A stretch of 29,016 nt of DNA from positions 1-29,016 of the IMG/VR virus record IMGVR_UViG_3300024262_000186; one strand, written 5' to 3'. The stretch is from a virus. Numbering within the stretch: the stretch's first letter is position 1; every line of letters begins with the position of its first letter. This document shows, piece after piece, positions 6,622 to 13,304 of this stretch. A program made the position numbers and the translations under genes. The notes below the pieces were generated by a model. That model did not search any database and was not told the DNA's origin. It was given only the letters and a program-made list of their open reading frames with translations.

Positions 6622-7113
6622 TTAAACTTCATATAAATGTCCAAATATTTCAAATAATATCGGACCCCCCATTGGCAATCCTGTTGTTGTTGGTAACAAC
6701 GTAGTTGTTGGTAAAATAGTCGTTGTGGTTGTCGTGGTTGTTGGTGAGATATATCCAGAAACATATATTTTTGATGTTTGCCATGTTGAACTATTAATTA
6801 GATTAAAATTTAAGTTAATTCCAGTATAATATTTTATTTTTGAAATATTAGAAATAAAATAATTTATAAATGATAATATAAGATTAACATCATTATTATT
6901 GTTTGAAAGATAATCTAGTAAATTTCTACTTCTATTTTTGCCGTGTAATATTACTGGTATTGTTGTGAAATCTATTTCCATTGTAGATAAAAAACCAATT
7001 TTATTATCAACTAAAAATACATTAAAATTTTGATATTCTCCAGTCTGAATATTAAAATCTACCCAATTTTCACCATTCCAACATTTACAAGGTATCTTTA
7101 TAATCTCTGACAT
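6622..7113 (-). CDS. Hypothetical protein with Thr/Pro-rich linker, 163 aa
   Basis: The N-terminal 120 residues have no recognised domain; they begin with a Cys/Trp-rich strand (I-P-C-K-C-W-N-G-E-N-W-V-D-F). Near residue 124 comes a low-complexity run of eight Thr, then I-L-P-T-T-T-L-L-P-T-T-T-G-L-P, followed by a short hydrophobic end. Thr-rich stretches of this kind are common linkers in virion surface proteins of Bacteroidota phages, so a structural or accessory tail/capsid role is likely but unproven. The Thr codons vary, so the repeat is maintained at protein level. A TATATATA box lies upstream. Confidence 0.65.
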   Translation of the reverse strand: MSEIIKIPCKCWNGENWVDFNIQTGEYQNFNVFLVDNKIGFLSTMEIDFTTIPVILHGKNRSRNLLDYLSNNNNDVNLILSFINYFISNISKIKYYTGINLNFNLINSSTWQTSKIYVSGYISPTTTTTTTTILPTTTLLPTTTGLPMGGPILFEIFGHLYEV

Positions 7114-7134
7114 TTTTTAATTTTTCCTTTTTTT

Positions 7135-7142
7135 TATATATA
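7135..7142 (-). promoter_or_regulatory. TATATA-class upstream box
   Basis: TATATATA on the minus strand, followed by an A-rich leader to the ATG at 7113. It belongs to the second recurrent upstream motif of the window. Chance occurrence in AT-rich DNA cannot be excluded. Confidence 0.4.
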
Positions 7143-7167
7143 AAAATTAAAAAATGGAATATAATTT

Positions 7168-7803
7168 TTATTCTGTGTATTTTTTAATTTTGTCTAGTTT
7201 AGTTACTGAAAAAATCCAACCAGCTCGTTTTTCTTTTGTTCTAGGATCAGTTAAATAACGATTATATCTTCCACCTATTTTACTTAATTCTCCCTTAATT
7301 TCTTTTGTTCCATCACCAAATAATGCATATGCTCTATCTGAATATTTTACTAAATCTATATCTTTTTTTGATATTCTTTTAGGTTTATATGTTTTTATAT
7401 TTTCAATTTTTTTTGGGTTAGTTTCTTTTTTTGGTTTATAAATACTTAATAAATCGGTTAGTGACATTTTATTTCCTTCATCATCTTCCCAATGTTTTGA
7501 AAATTTAACTTGATCCATACCATATTTTTTAAGTAATGATCTAACTGTACCTAAATCTGCTTTTCGTGTATCACCAATTTTCATATTAACTAATTCAGTT
7601 GTAAATTTACCAGCACCTAACCCACTTTTTGTGTGAGTTTTTGTTATTTTTAGATATAATGAATCATCTGCATTATCTAATATAATATTAGCTGTTACTG
7701 TATGTGCATCATATTCCCAGCTCCAATACGATTTATTGGTTGCTATTATTTCTTCATTTGGTTCTAACCCACTTTGTTCAAATATTTTAAAATTAGTTAT
7801 CAT
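7168..7803 (-). CDS. Hypothetical protein with C-terminal GGR/GWIF module, 211 aa
   Basis: It starts M-I-T-N-F-K-I-F-E-Q, similar to a capsid-targeting peptide. A central region carries G-L-G-A-G-K-F and a helical K-Y-G-M-D-Q-V segment, and a Lys/Pro-rich linker spans about residues 118-145. The last 60 residues (Y-S-D-R-A-Y-A-L-F-G-D, then L-S-K-I-G-G-R-Y-N-R-Y-L, then A-G-W-I-F-S) form a compact module that I recognise as recurring at the ends of phage and plasmid proteins; I cannot name its function. Nearby minus-strand genes may be co-regulated. Confidence 0.65.
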   Translation of the reverse strand: MITNFKIFEQSGLEPNEEIIATNKSYWSWEYDAHTVTANIILDNADDSLYLKITKTHTKSGLGAGKFTTELVNMKIGDTRKADLGTVRSLLKKYGMDQVKFSKHWEDDEGNKMSLTDLLSIYKPKKETNPKKIENIKTYKPKRISKKDIDLVKYSDRAYALFGDGTKEIKGELSKIGGRYNRYLTDPRTKEKRAGWIFSVTKLDKIKKYTE

Positions 7804-7840
7804 TTTTATAAATTATTAAATTTTATTACGAAGTTCATAT

Positions 7841-7852
7841 GTTATATATTAA
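7841..7852 (-). promoter_or_regulatory. TATATA-class upstream box
   Basis: AATATATAAC on the minus strand lies about 40 bases before the ATG at 7803, in an otherwise gene-free gap. Confidence 0.35.
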
Positions 7853-7956
7853 AAAATAAAAACATTTTATTTTTATCCGACTATATCATTTTATGATATG
7901 TAAAAACGTTTTTAATGTTTTTAATATTAACTAGACAAGCCAAAAAAGCAAAAAAC

Positions 7957-7997
7957 AAAGTTTTCACAGATAAATAGATTATAAAGTGAAAACTTTT
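7957..7997. terminator. Intrinsic terminator
   Basis: AAAGTTTTCAC (7957-7967) pairs with GTGAAAACTTT (7986-7996) across an 18-base loop, with T-runs on both strands. It follows the stop of the acidic-protein gene on the minus strand. Confidence 0.65.
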
Positions 7998-8366
7998 TTA
8001 ACTTAAGAATTCTAATTCATCTTCATCATCAAGATTTATTAGTCGTATATCTTCTTTATAACCAACGAACTCTTTTAGTTCTTCTAATTTTTCATAAAAA
8101 TCATCTTCTTCCATATCAATTAACATATCAATAATTTCACCTGTTGATAATTCTTCTCCATCTTCATCTTCGTAACCATCTAAACCATTCTCATCACCAT
8201 TTGTATCTAATATTTCTATAATACTTTCAATTGCATCATATTTATATGACCAATAAGAACCACCTTTGTCATTCACTACAACTTCCCAACTTTGATCATT
8301 GACATCATCATCAAAGTCCCAATCTTCTTTTATATAATTAAAATTATCAAACTTTTTAATTGTCAT
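7998..8366 (-). CDS. Highly acidic hypothetical protein, 122 aa
   Basis: It starts M-T-I-K-K-F-D-N-F-N-Y-I-K-E-D, a hydrophobic/Lys start followed by a strongly acidic body (D-F-D-D-D-V, G-Y-E-D-E-D-G-E-E-L, D-M-E-E-D-D). The composition suggests a DNA mimic or a protein that binds basic partners; this is inference from charge only. There are no cysteines or membrane segments. It is transcribed divergently from the HNH gene, and the two may share the palindromic box at 8385-8396. Confidence 0.65.
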   Translation of the reverse strand: MTIKKFDNFNYIKEDWDFDDDVNDQSWEVVVNDKGGSYWSYKYDAIESIIEILDTNGDENGLDGYEDEDGEELSTGEIIDMLIDMEEDDFYEKLEELKEFVGYKEDIRLINLDDEDELEFLS

Positions 8367-8384
8367 AACTTTTTATTATTTTTG

Positions 8385-8396
8385 TTATATATATAA
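8385..8396. promoter_or_regulatory. Perfectly palindromic TTATATATATAA box between divergent genes
   Basis: The 12-base palindrome lies 18 bases before the minus-strand ATG (8366) and 19 bases before the plus-strand ATG (8416). It could serve as a bidirectional core promoter of the TATATA class. Confidence 0.5.
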
Positions 8397-8415
8397 AAAA
8401 AATAAAACTAATTTA

Positions 8416-9126
8416 ATGGATAGTTTAGAACAAAATAAAACAAAAAACAACGTTATTTTTAAAGCAACAATATATGATTTAACAATAATAAACAAAAAAT
8501 TAATACAAAAATTCAAAGAAAATAATATAAAATATACAGTAGATAATATATATTCAGAATTAGAATTAATTAAAAAAGATCCACACAATTCATTTATGTA
8601 TGATATTGTTAATAAATATGTAAAAGACGGTGGGTATGATACCAATAAAAATATAATTATAAAAACATCAATAAAATTATTTGAAACTGAATATAAAACG
8701 GTAATCAAAAAATATAAAGAGGATAGAAAAAAAGAATTTAATATTGAAAATAATAGAAAAGGTAAAAAAATACTTTTGAAATTTGAAGGAAATATCATAG
8801 AAGTACCAAATAGAATTGGTCATTCATATTTACCTTTAAAAATTCTTCCTATGGAAGAACTTGAAACAAAATACTCCAGACATAAAAGATTAAAAGTATT
8901 TCACAATAAAGGTTTAAAATGTGTTAGTTGTGATAGAGTTGGTAAATATTTAATTGCCACTAAAGATAGAGGTGGTTCAATCCATATTGATGTTTATACT
9001 GAAGATTTTAAGTTAATGACAGTTGATCATATTAAACCTAAAAGTAAAGGTGGTACTTATGATCTTGAAAATTTAAATCCAATGTGTGCAAAATGTAACA
9101 CTAAAAAGGCTGATAAATATGATTAA
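8416..9126 (+). CDS. HNH endonuclease
   Basis: The C-terminal 65 residues carry the HNH motif: C-V-S-C-D near 171, T-V-D-H-I-K-P-K-S-K-G-G with the catalytic His, N-L-N-P-M-C and C-N-T-K-K-A-D. The two C-x2-C pairs bind structural zinc. The N-terminal 130 residues are helical and basic with no recognised DNA-binding module. HNH enzymes in phages are mostly free-standing homing endonucleases; an antirestriction or packaging role is less likely at this size. It stands alone between divergent and convergent neighbours. Confidence 0.85.
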   Translation: MDSLEQNKTKNNVIFKATIYDLTIINKKLIQKFKENNIKYTVDNIYSELELIKKDPHNSFMYDIVNKYVKDGGYDTNKNIIIKTSIKLFETEYKTVIKKYKEDRKKEFNIENNRKGKKILLKFEGNIIEVPNRIGHSYLPLKILPMEELETKYSRHKRLKVFHNKGLKCVSCDRVGKYLIATKDRGGSIHIDVYTEDFKLMTVDHIKPKSKGGTYDLENLNPMCAKCNTKKADKYD

Positions 9127-9129
9127 TTT

Positions 9130-9357
9130 TTAAAAAGGTAAATCACTATTATCTTCGATTGTGTGATTAATATTATTATCTTTTAATATCTTTTCTAAAT
9201 TATCTTTATCGTCTTTGGATATTTTCATTGTAAATCCTTCTCTACCTTTATGTAAGTAAAAAGTTACGATATTATTATTAGATGGGTTAAATTCATATTC
9301 ATCTTTATCGTGATTATAATCAGCGTTTATCTCATTTATATGTTTTATATGTTTCAT
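9130..9357 (-). CDS. Hypothetical protein, 75 aa
   Basis: No family recognised. It begins M-K-H-I-K-H-I-N-E-I-N, another hydrophobic/Lys start ending in Glu, followed by an acidic linker and a strand-rich body (I-V-T-F-Y-L-H-K-G-R-E-G-F-T-M-K-I-S). It converges on the HNH gene with a 3-base gap. A TTAATATATAATA stretch upstream belongs to the TATATA class. Confidence 0.55.
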   Translation of the reverse strand: MKHIKHINEINADYNHDKDEYEFNPSNNNIVTFYLHKGREGFTMKISKDDKDNLEKILKDNNINHTIEDNSDLPF

Positions 9358-9396
9358 ATTATTATATATTAATTTTTATTATTAAAAAATAATTAG

Positions 9397-9404
9397 TATA
9401 TTTG
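9397..9404 (+). promoter_or_regulatory. Bacteroidota-type -7 promoter box, leaderless spacing
   Basis: TATATTTG followed by TATT and then ATG at 9409. The 4-base gap puts the expected transcription start at or next to the start codon. Confidence 0.7.
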
Positions 9405-9408
9405 TATT

Positions 9409-9771
9409 ATGAATAAATTATCAAAACAAAAAGACAGATTTTTTAAAATAATAGAATTAAATAAAACACCAGAAAGAAAAAAATTTGAGGAAGAATATAG
9501 TTGTTATATATTTTCATTAAGACCACCAAGTATGTTTGATCCTGATATGAAAAAAGTTGTATGGGATATTGACACTTGGTATAAAATTAAATCTACGGAT
9601 TATGAACAAACTTCTCATATACATAAAATGACAACTATGAGAGCAAGGTTTAATAATGCTACTGTGTATGGAGTTTGGTTACCTAATGACTTTAATACTA
9701 ATGGTTATGATGAAATTAGAAATCCTGATTTGTTTTATGATATAATCTGGAAATATAAATTTAAAATATAA
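9409..9771 (+). CDS. Hypothetical protein, 120 aa
   Basis: No family recognised. The body is rich in aromatic and charged residues (V-V-W-D-I-D-T-W-Y-K-I, V-Y-G-V-W-L-P-N-D-F), suggesting a small globular alpha/beta fold. It leads a run of four closely spaced genes (to 10837) with a probable leaderless start. Confidence 0.6.
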   Translation: MNKLSKQKDRFFKIIELNKTPERKKFEEEYSCYIFSLRPPSMFDPDMKKVVWDIDTWYKIKSTDYEQTSHIHKMTTMRARFNNATVYGVWLPNDFNTNGYDEIRNPDLFYDIIWKYKFKI

Positions 9772-9776
9772 ATATT

Positions 9777-9962
9777 ATGTGTAAATGTGTTAATGAAAAT
9801 TGTAATAATGATCCATTTAATTCTATTGATCATGTATTAGCAACACCAGATGCAGATTTTGCTTGTAATAAAGAATGTTTAAAAAAGTTCAAAGAACAAA
9901 GAAAAAGGTTTTTTGATAATATAGCTGATGATACATTTTATAATAATTGGTGGAATGAATAG
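9777..9962 (+). CDS. Small cysteine-rich, probably zinc-binding protein, 61 aa
   Basis: C-K-C-V-N-E-N-C near the start and F-A-C-N-K-E-C near residue 30 provide zinc ligands resembling a C-x4-C/C-x3-C finger. The rest is helical and charged. Its last codons overlap the start of the next gene by 8 bases. It ends in TAG, with an in-frame TAA two codons later. Function unknown. Confidence 0.6.
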   Translation: MCKCVNENCNNDPFNSIDHVLATPDADFACNKECLKKFKEQRKRFFDNIADDTFYNNWWNE

Positions 9963-10467
9963 TTTTAAAGATATATTTAATAATTGGGTAGAGAAAAAAA
10001 CCAAAAAACAAATAGAAATTATTGATGAAATTTGTTTAGAAACTGGTATAGATCCTGGTGATTGGTTTGAATATTTTTTGGAAAATGATATTGATAATTT
10101 TTCAGAAGATGAATTATTAACAGAAATATTAAATAGTTTTGTTTGTTATTTGGATAGTAAATTTGATGAGCCATTTATTGAATTCTTACCTGATTCAATG
10201 ATTAAAAAAAATATTTTTGGTGGTTCATATGTGGATTTTTATATTGAATTAGCATTAAAAAAATCTAAAACCAAAGGATATAAGTTTGTTTCAAATAATA
10301 AGAAAGATATAAAAAGAATAAGAAAATTTATTTCTATTTCAGATAGAGAAAAAATAATGAAAAATAAACTTGTTTTTTATATTATAAATCAAACAAAAAT
10401 GAAAATTTATTCTAAAAATGAAATAAGATATTTAAAAATTAAACAGTTAAATAATATTAGTGGATAA
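9955..10467 (+). CDS. Hypothetical protein, 170 aa
   Basis: The ATG at 9955 is preferred over the one at 9928 because it gives a short overlap with the upstream gene and avoids a hydrophobic extension read from that gene's codons. The product begins M-N-S-F-K-D-I-F-N-N-W and is helical, with an acidic centre (W-F-E-Y-F-L-E-N-D-I-D-N-F-S-E-D-E) and a basic C-terminus. No family recognised. It overlaps the next gene by 8 bases. Confidence 0.6.
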   Translation: MNSFKDIFNNWVEKKTKKQIEIIDEICLETGIDPGDWFEYFLENDIDNFSEDELLTEILNSFVCYLDSKFDEPFIEFLPDSMIKKNIFGGSYVDFYIELALKKSKTKGYKFVSNNKKDIKRIRKFISISDREKIMKNKLVFYIINQTKMKIYSKNEIRYLKIKQLNNISG

Positions 10468-10837
10468 TAATATAATAACAGCGATAAGAAGTAAAGATTT
10501 TAAAAAGTTAGATCAATTTCAAAAAAGAGAATTACTACATGAACACATATTAACAGAAGATAAATGTTGTGTTGGGCTTAGAGTTATGTGTTATGATATA
10601 GAAACTTATGTTAACCCAAAAGCTAAATATTTCTACGCAAGATATTCTATTAAAAAAATTGGAAATATGACAATTGGTAAGGTATATGTGATTGAAGATT
10701 ATAGAGGGAGTAATAAAATAAAATTAACTAATGATATTGGTAAACAACATTGGTATCAAATAAGAAGATTTATACATTCGATAAAAATTGAAAGAAGAAA
10801 TAAATTAAAACAAATAAACAAAAATAACCCAATATGA
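10460..10837 (+). CDS. Hypothetical protein, 125 aa, GTG start
   Basis: The start is GTG inside the end of the previous gene, an arrangement that suggests translational coupling. The centre contains two cysteines (C-C-V-G-L-R-V-M-C-Y-D-I-E-T-Y), a strand-rich stretch (Y-F-Y-A-R-Y-S-I-K-K-I) and a basic C-terminal helix (I-K-I-E-R-R-N-K-L-K-Q-I). No family recognised. It overlaps the ATG at 10834 by 4 bases. Confidence 0.55.
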   Translation: MDNNIITAIRSKDFKKLDQFQKRELLHEHILTEDKCCVGLRVMCYDIETYVNPKAKYFYARYSIKKIGNMTIGKVYVIEDYRGSNKIKLTNDIGKQHWYQIRRFIHSIKIERRNKLKQINKNNPI

Positions 10838-10879
10838 AAAAGTTAAAAGTTAAATGTTATTTGGATAATAGTATTTTTA

Positions 10880-11407
10880 TTGAATTTAATTTGTATTAAT
10901 TCTAATGCACAAAATAGAATAGGTTATTTAGTGGTGATAGAATATCGTGGAATAGAAATAAAAGAATATAAAACAGAAGATGTGAATTTAGTAAATAAAT
11001 TATTTAAAACGCATTTTTATCAGGATATTGATTTTGGAGAAAGTCTAAAAAATAATTATTTCTTAGAACATAGAAATGAAAAAATTATTTTTTATGTTGA
11101 GAAAAAAAATGTTATACCAACTATGTTTGGTGTAAGATATAAACCAATTAAAATAAAAAAAATAAATAGTATAAGTATGAGTATGAAAATTTTAAGAAGA
11201 AACAACGAATTCAGGAAGATGCCTGAAAGTTGTATGGAAGATGTTTTGGTTATTAATAATTTACGTAAACAAGGTTGGGAATATTGCTCAAAAAGTGTTT
11301 ATAAAGACGCTATGGGTATAGTCACGGAAAAAGTAGAGGAAACAGAAGTAAATGTTTCTGATAAAAAAGTAACAAAAGAAAAAAGGTTAGCTAAGAAAAA
11401 AAGGTAA
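10880..11407 (+). CDS. Putative secreted protein with frameshifted signal peptide
   Basis: The annotated TTG start is only the first usable codon in this frame. The natural start is almost certainly the ATG at 10834, in the overlapping ATGA with the previous gene, but it is one frame off. Removing one A from GTTAAATG (about 10850-10857) gives M-K-K-L-K-V-N-V-I-W-I-I-V-F-L-L-N-L-I-C, followed by I-N-S-N-A-Q, a full signal peptide with the S-x-A|Q cleavage site typical of Bacteroidota. The mature part is basic with no recognised domain (N-N-L-R-K-Q-G-W-E-Y-C near residue 129). The cause is a real frameshift, slippage or a sequence error. Confidence 0.6.
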   Translation: MNLICINSNAQNRIGYLVVIEYRGIEIKEYKTEDVNLVNKLFKTHFYQDIDFGESLKNNYFLEHRNEKIIFYVEKKNVIPTMFGVRYKPIKIKKINSISMSMKILRRNNEFRKMPESCMEDVLVINNLRKQGWEYCSKSVYKDAMGIVTEKVEETEVNVSDKKVTKEKRLAKKKR

Positions 11408-11421
11408 AAAAATTAATGATT

Positions 11422-11430
11422 AAAGGAGGT
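11422..11430 (+). promoter_or_regulatory. Perfect Shine-Dalgarno sequence
   Basis: AAAGGAGGT ends 6 bases before the ATG at 11437. It fixes that start over the in-frame ATG at 11416, which lies upstream of it. It stands out because almost no other gene here has such a site, as expected for Bacteroidota-type translation. Confidence 0.65.
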
Positions 11431-11436
11431 GAAAGG

Positions 11437-11586
11437 ATGGCATATGAATCTGAAATAACATTTAAACTTAATAGTATGTATGTTTCTATGAAATTTAGGA
11501 ATAAAAACACTGATGGTAAATTCGTTACTCAACCTGAATATGATAGACTTATTAGATTAAAAAAATTAAAAAAGATTCTGAAATGA
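11437..11586 (+). CDS. Hypothetical protein, 49 aa
   Basis: A short frame begins M-A-Y-E-S-E-I-T-F-K-L-N and ends in a Lys/Leu-rich helix (L-I-R-L-K-K-L-K-K-I-L-K). Its stop overlaps the deformylase ATG (ATGA), so the two are probably co-translated. It is the only gene of the window with a textbook ribosome-binding site. No family recognised. Confidence 0.6.
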   Translation: MAYESEITFKLNSMYVSMKFRNKNTDGKFVTQPEYDRLIRLKKLKKILK

Positions 11587-12017
11587 TTTTAGATGTAATA
11601 AAATATGGGGAACAGAATTATAATAAATTAAGATTAAAAAATATTGATGTAAAAAAGGAAAACCCTTTTTTACAAAAACTTATTGATGATATGTTTGAAA
11701 CTACCAATAAAAAAAGTGGGATTGGTTTAGCAGCACCTCAAGTTGGAATTAATCTTAATTTATTTATAATTAATTTACCAGAATTTAGAGAAGTTTTTAT
11801 TAACCCTGAAATACTTCTTGAAGGATTAAATATCCAAATTAGAGAAGGATGTTTAAGTTTTCCGAACATGGAATTCCCTGTTAATAGGCGACAAATAGTT
11901 AAAGTTAAATTCTATGATAGAAATTGGACATTAAGACAAGCTGAATATAAAGACATGGAAGCCATTGTTATTCAACATGAATATGATCATTTAAATGGGA
12001 AATTAATAATTGACTAA
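11583..12017 (+). CDS. def: Peptide deformylase
   Basis: All three signatures are intact: G-I-G-L-A-A-P-Q (46-53), E-G-C-L-S (88-92) and Q-H-E-Y-D-H (131-136). C90, H132 and H136 bind the catalytic metal and E133 is the general base. The enzyme removes the formyl group from the initiator methionine of new proteins. At 144 residues it lacks the C-terminal extension of many bacterial enzymes, as is usual for phage versions. It overlaps the 49-residue gene upstream and the small membrane gene downstream, so it belongs to one operon. Confidence 0.95.
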   Translation: MILDVIKYGEQNYNKLRLKNIDVKKENPFLQKLIDDMFETTNKKSGIGLAAPQVGINLNLFIINLPEFREVFINPEILLEGLNIQIREGCLSFPNMEFPVNRRQIVKVKFYDRNWTLRQAEYKDMEAIVIQHEYDHLNGKLIID

Positions 12018-12121
12018 TGGATAACGGATTAATGTTTTTTATTGCTACTGTTATTATTTATCTTATTTTTAGAGAATATCCAAGAAATAATGACAATGAA
12101 AATGAAAATAAAAAAATATAA
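12017..12121 (+). CDS. Small single-pass membrane protein, 34 aa
   Basis: ATG overlaps the last base of the deformylase stop (TAATG). The product has one membrane segment (L-M-F-F-I-A-T-V-I-I-Y-L-I-F) followed by a short Asn/Glu/Lys tail. Such miniproteins can act as lysis or membrane modulators, but nothing here shows a function. Confidence 0.5.
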   Translation: MDNGLMFFIATVIIYLIFREYPRNNDNENENKKI

Positions 12122-12147
12122 TATTAATATCTTAATAATTAATATTG

Positions 12148-12155
12148 TATATTTG
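12148..12155 (+). promoter_or_regulatory. Bacteroidota-type -7 promoter box (TATATTTG)
   Basis: TATATTTG lies 38 bases upstream of the ATG at 12194. A second box, TTAATATATAAT, lies between them at about 12178-12189, so this gene may use both promoter classes. Confidence 0.55.
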
Positions 12156-12193
12156 TGTTGATTTTTAAAAAATTATTTTTAATATATAATATC

Positions 12194-13051
12194 ATGAGAA
12201 AAATTAAAGATTGGAAAGGTTTTTTATTTGAATATGTAAACATTAACGAATTGCGTTATAACATTTTTGATTGGGATGACAATTTGCTTAATATGGAAAC
12301 ACCATTACATTTTCAACATTTTGAAGATGGTAAGTGGGTAAACAAAGATATTACACCACAAGAATTTGCACAAATAAGAAAAAAATATCCAACTGATTAT
12401 ATGGATAATAGTGAGTGGAAAGGTGATTCTAACTATTCGTTTATTGAGTTTAGAGATTATGGACCAAGAGGGGAAAATGCATTTATTGAAGACGTAAAAA
12501 ATACCATTAAACACAAAAAGTTTGGACCATCATGGGATATTTTCTTAAACACTATTAAAGAAGGTAGATTGTTTGCAATTGTAACCACAAGAGGACATGA
12601 ACCAAAAACAATTAAAGATGCAGTACGTTATATTATATATGATGTAATGACATCAGAAGATAGAATTGAAATGGAAAAAAATCTTAAAAATTTCAATCAT
12701 ATATTCAACGTTCAAACTGATAATTTAATTGAACAGTATTTGAATGAGTGTTACTTCATAGGAATGTTTTCGCAAGCATTTAAAGATGAATTTCATTACT
12801 TACCAATAGGTACAAAATTAAATCAAGGTAAACAAGATGCAATTAATAAATTTGTTAATTTTGTTAGAGATTTTGCTAAAAGAACAAATAAACCGTTAAA
12901 GGTTGGTTTCTCAGATGATGATGTTAATTTTTCACAAGCAGCAAAAGAGTTGTTTATGAAAATGGAAAAATCATTAGATTTTGATGAAAATTTTTATGTG
13001 TTTGATACATCAGATCCAAAATTAAAAGGTGGTGTTAAGGTGAAAATATAA
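12194..13051 (+). CDS. HAD-superfamily phosphatase-like protein, 285 aa
   Basis: The ATG at 12194 is chosen over 12155 because the promoter box overlaps the earlier codon. After M-R-K-I-K-D-W-K-G-F-L-F-E comes N-I-F-D-W-D-D-N-L-L, the HAD motif I with D26 and D28. V-T-T-R-G-H-E-P near 130 fits motif II (Thr). K-L-N-Q-G-K-Q-D-A near 210 supplies the motif III Lys, and V-G-F-S-D-D-D-V near 237 the motif IV acidic residues. It probably hydrolyses a phosphate ester, perhaps a nucleic-acid 3' end as in T4 PseT; the substrate is inference. The N-terminus resembles a capsid-targeting peptide. Confidence 0.7.
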   Translation: MRKIKDWKGFLFEYVNINELRYNIFDWDDNLLNMETPLHFQHFEDGKWVNKDITPQEFAQIRKKYPTDYMDNSEWKGDSNYSFIEFRDYGPRGENAFIEDVKNTIKHKKFGPSWDIFLNTIKEGRLFAIVTTRGHEPKTIKDAVRYIIYDVMTSEDRIEMEKNLKNFNHIFNVQTDNLIEQYLNECYFIGMFSQAFKDEFHYLPIGTKLNQGKQDAINKFVNFVRDFAKRTNKPLKVGFSDDDVNFSQAAKELFMKMEKSLDFDENFYVFDTSDPKLKGGVKVKI

Positions 13052-13054
13052 AAT

Positions 13055-13231
13055 ATGATTGAATATTCCAATGGCATATATTATGTCACTAATGATTTTG
13101 GTGAAGTAAGAGGGTTTCCTACTAAAAAACACGCAATATCTTATTTGAAGTTTACAAGATCATACATCCCACCAACAAAACAAGAAATAAGAAAGAAAAA
13201 ATTAGAAAGATTAAAATTATTGTTTAAATAA
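13055..13231 (+). CDS. Hypothetical protein, 58 aa
   Basis: It follows the HAD gene after 3 bases. The first half is strand-like (I-E-Y-S-N-G-I-Y-Y-V-T-N-D-F-G-E-V) and the second is a basic helix (T-K-Q-E-I-R-K-K-K-L-E-R-L-K-L-L). No family recognised; nucleic-acid binding is possible from charge. Confidence 0.55.
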   Translation: MIEYSNGIYYVTNDFGEVRGFPTKKHAISYLKFTRSYIPPTKQEIRKKKLERLKLLFK

Positions 13232-13266
13232 TAGTTTTAATCTTTTTTTATTTAAAATATTTTTAC

Positions 13267-13274
13267 TATCTTTG
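13267..13274 (+). promoter_or_regulatory. Bacteroidota-type -7 promoter box (TATCTTTG)
   Basis: TATCTTTG lies 30 bases before the DNA ligase ATG, giving that gene its own promoter. Confidence 0.65.
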
Positions 13275-13304
13275 TGTATTATTAATAAACAAAAATAATA
13301 AATT

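Noticed and set aside
10834-10860. Programmed -1 slippage at A-AAA-AAG-like sequence
   Set aside because: The required correction is +1, not -1, and the base before AAA-AAG is G, so the slippery heptamer is not present.
10834-10899. 21-codon frame from the ATG at 10834 as a gene in itself
   Set aside because: The next frame gives a full signal peptide directly after the same ATG, so this frame is better explained as the start of a frameshifted secreted-protein gene.
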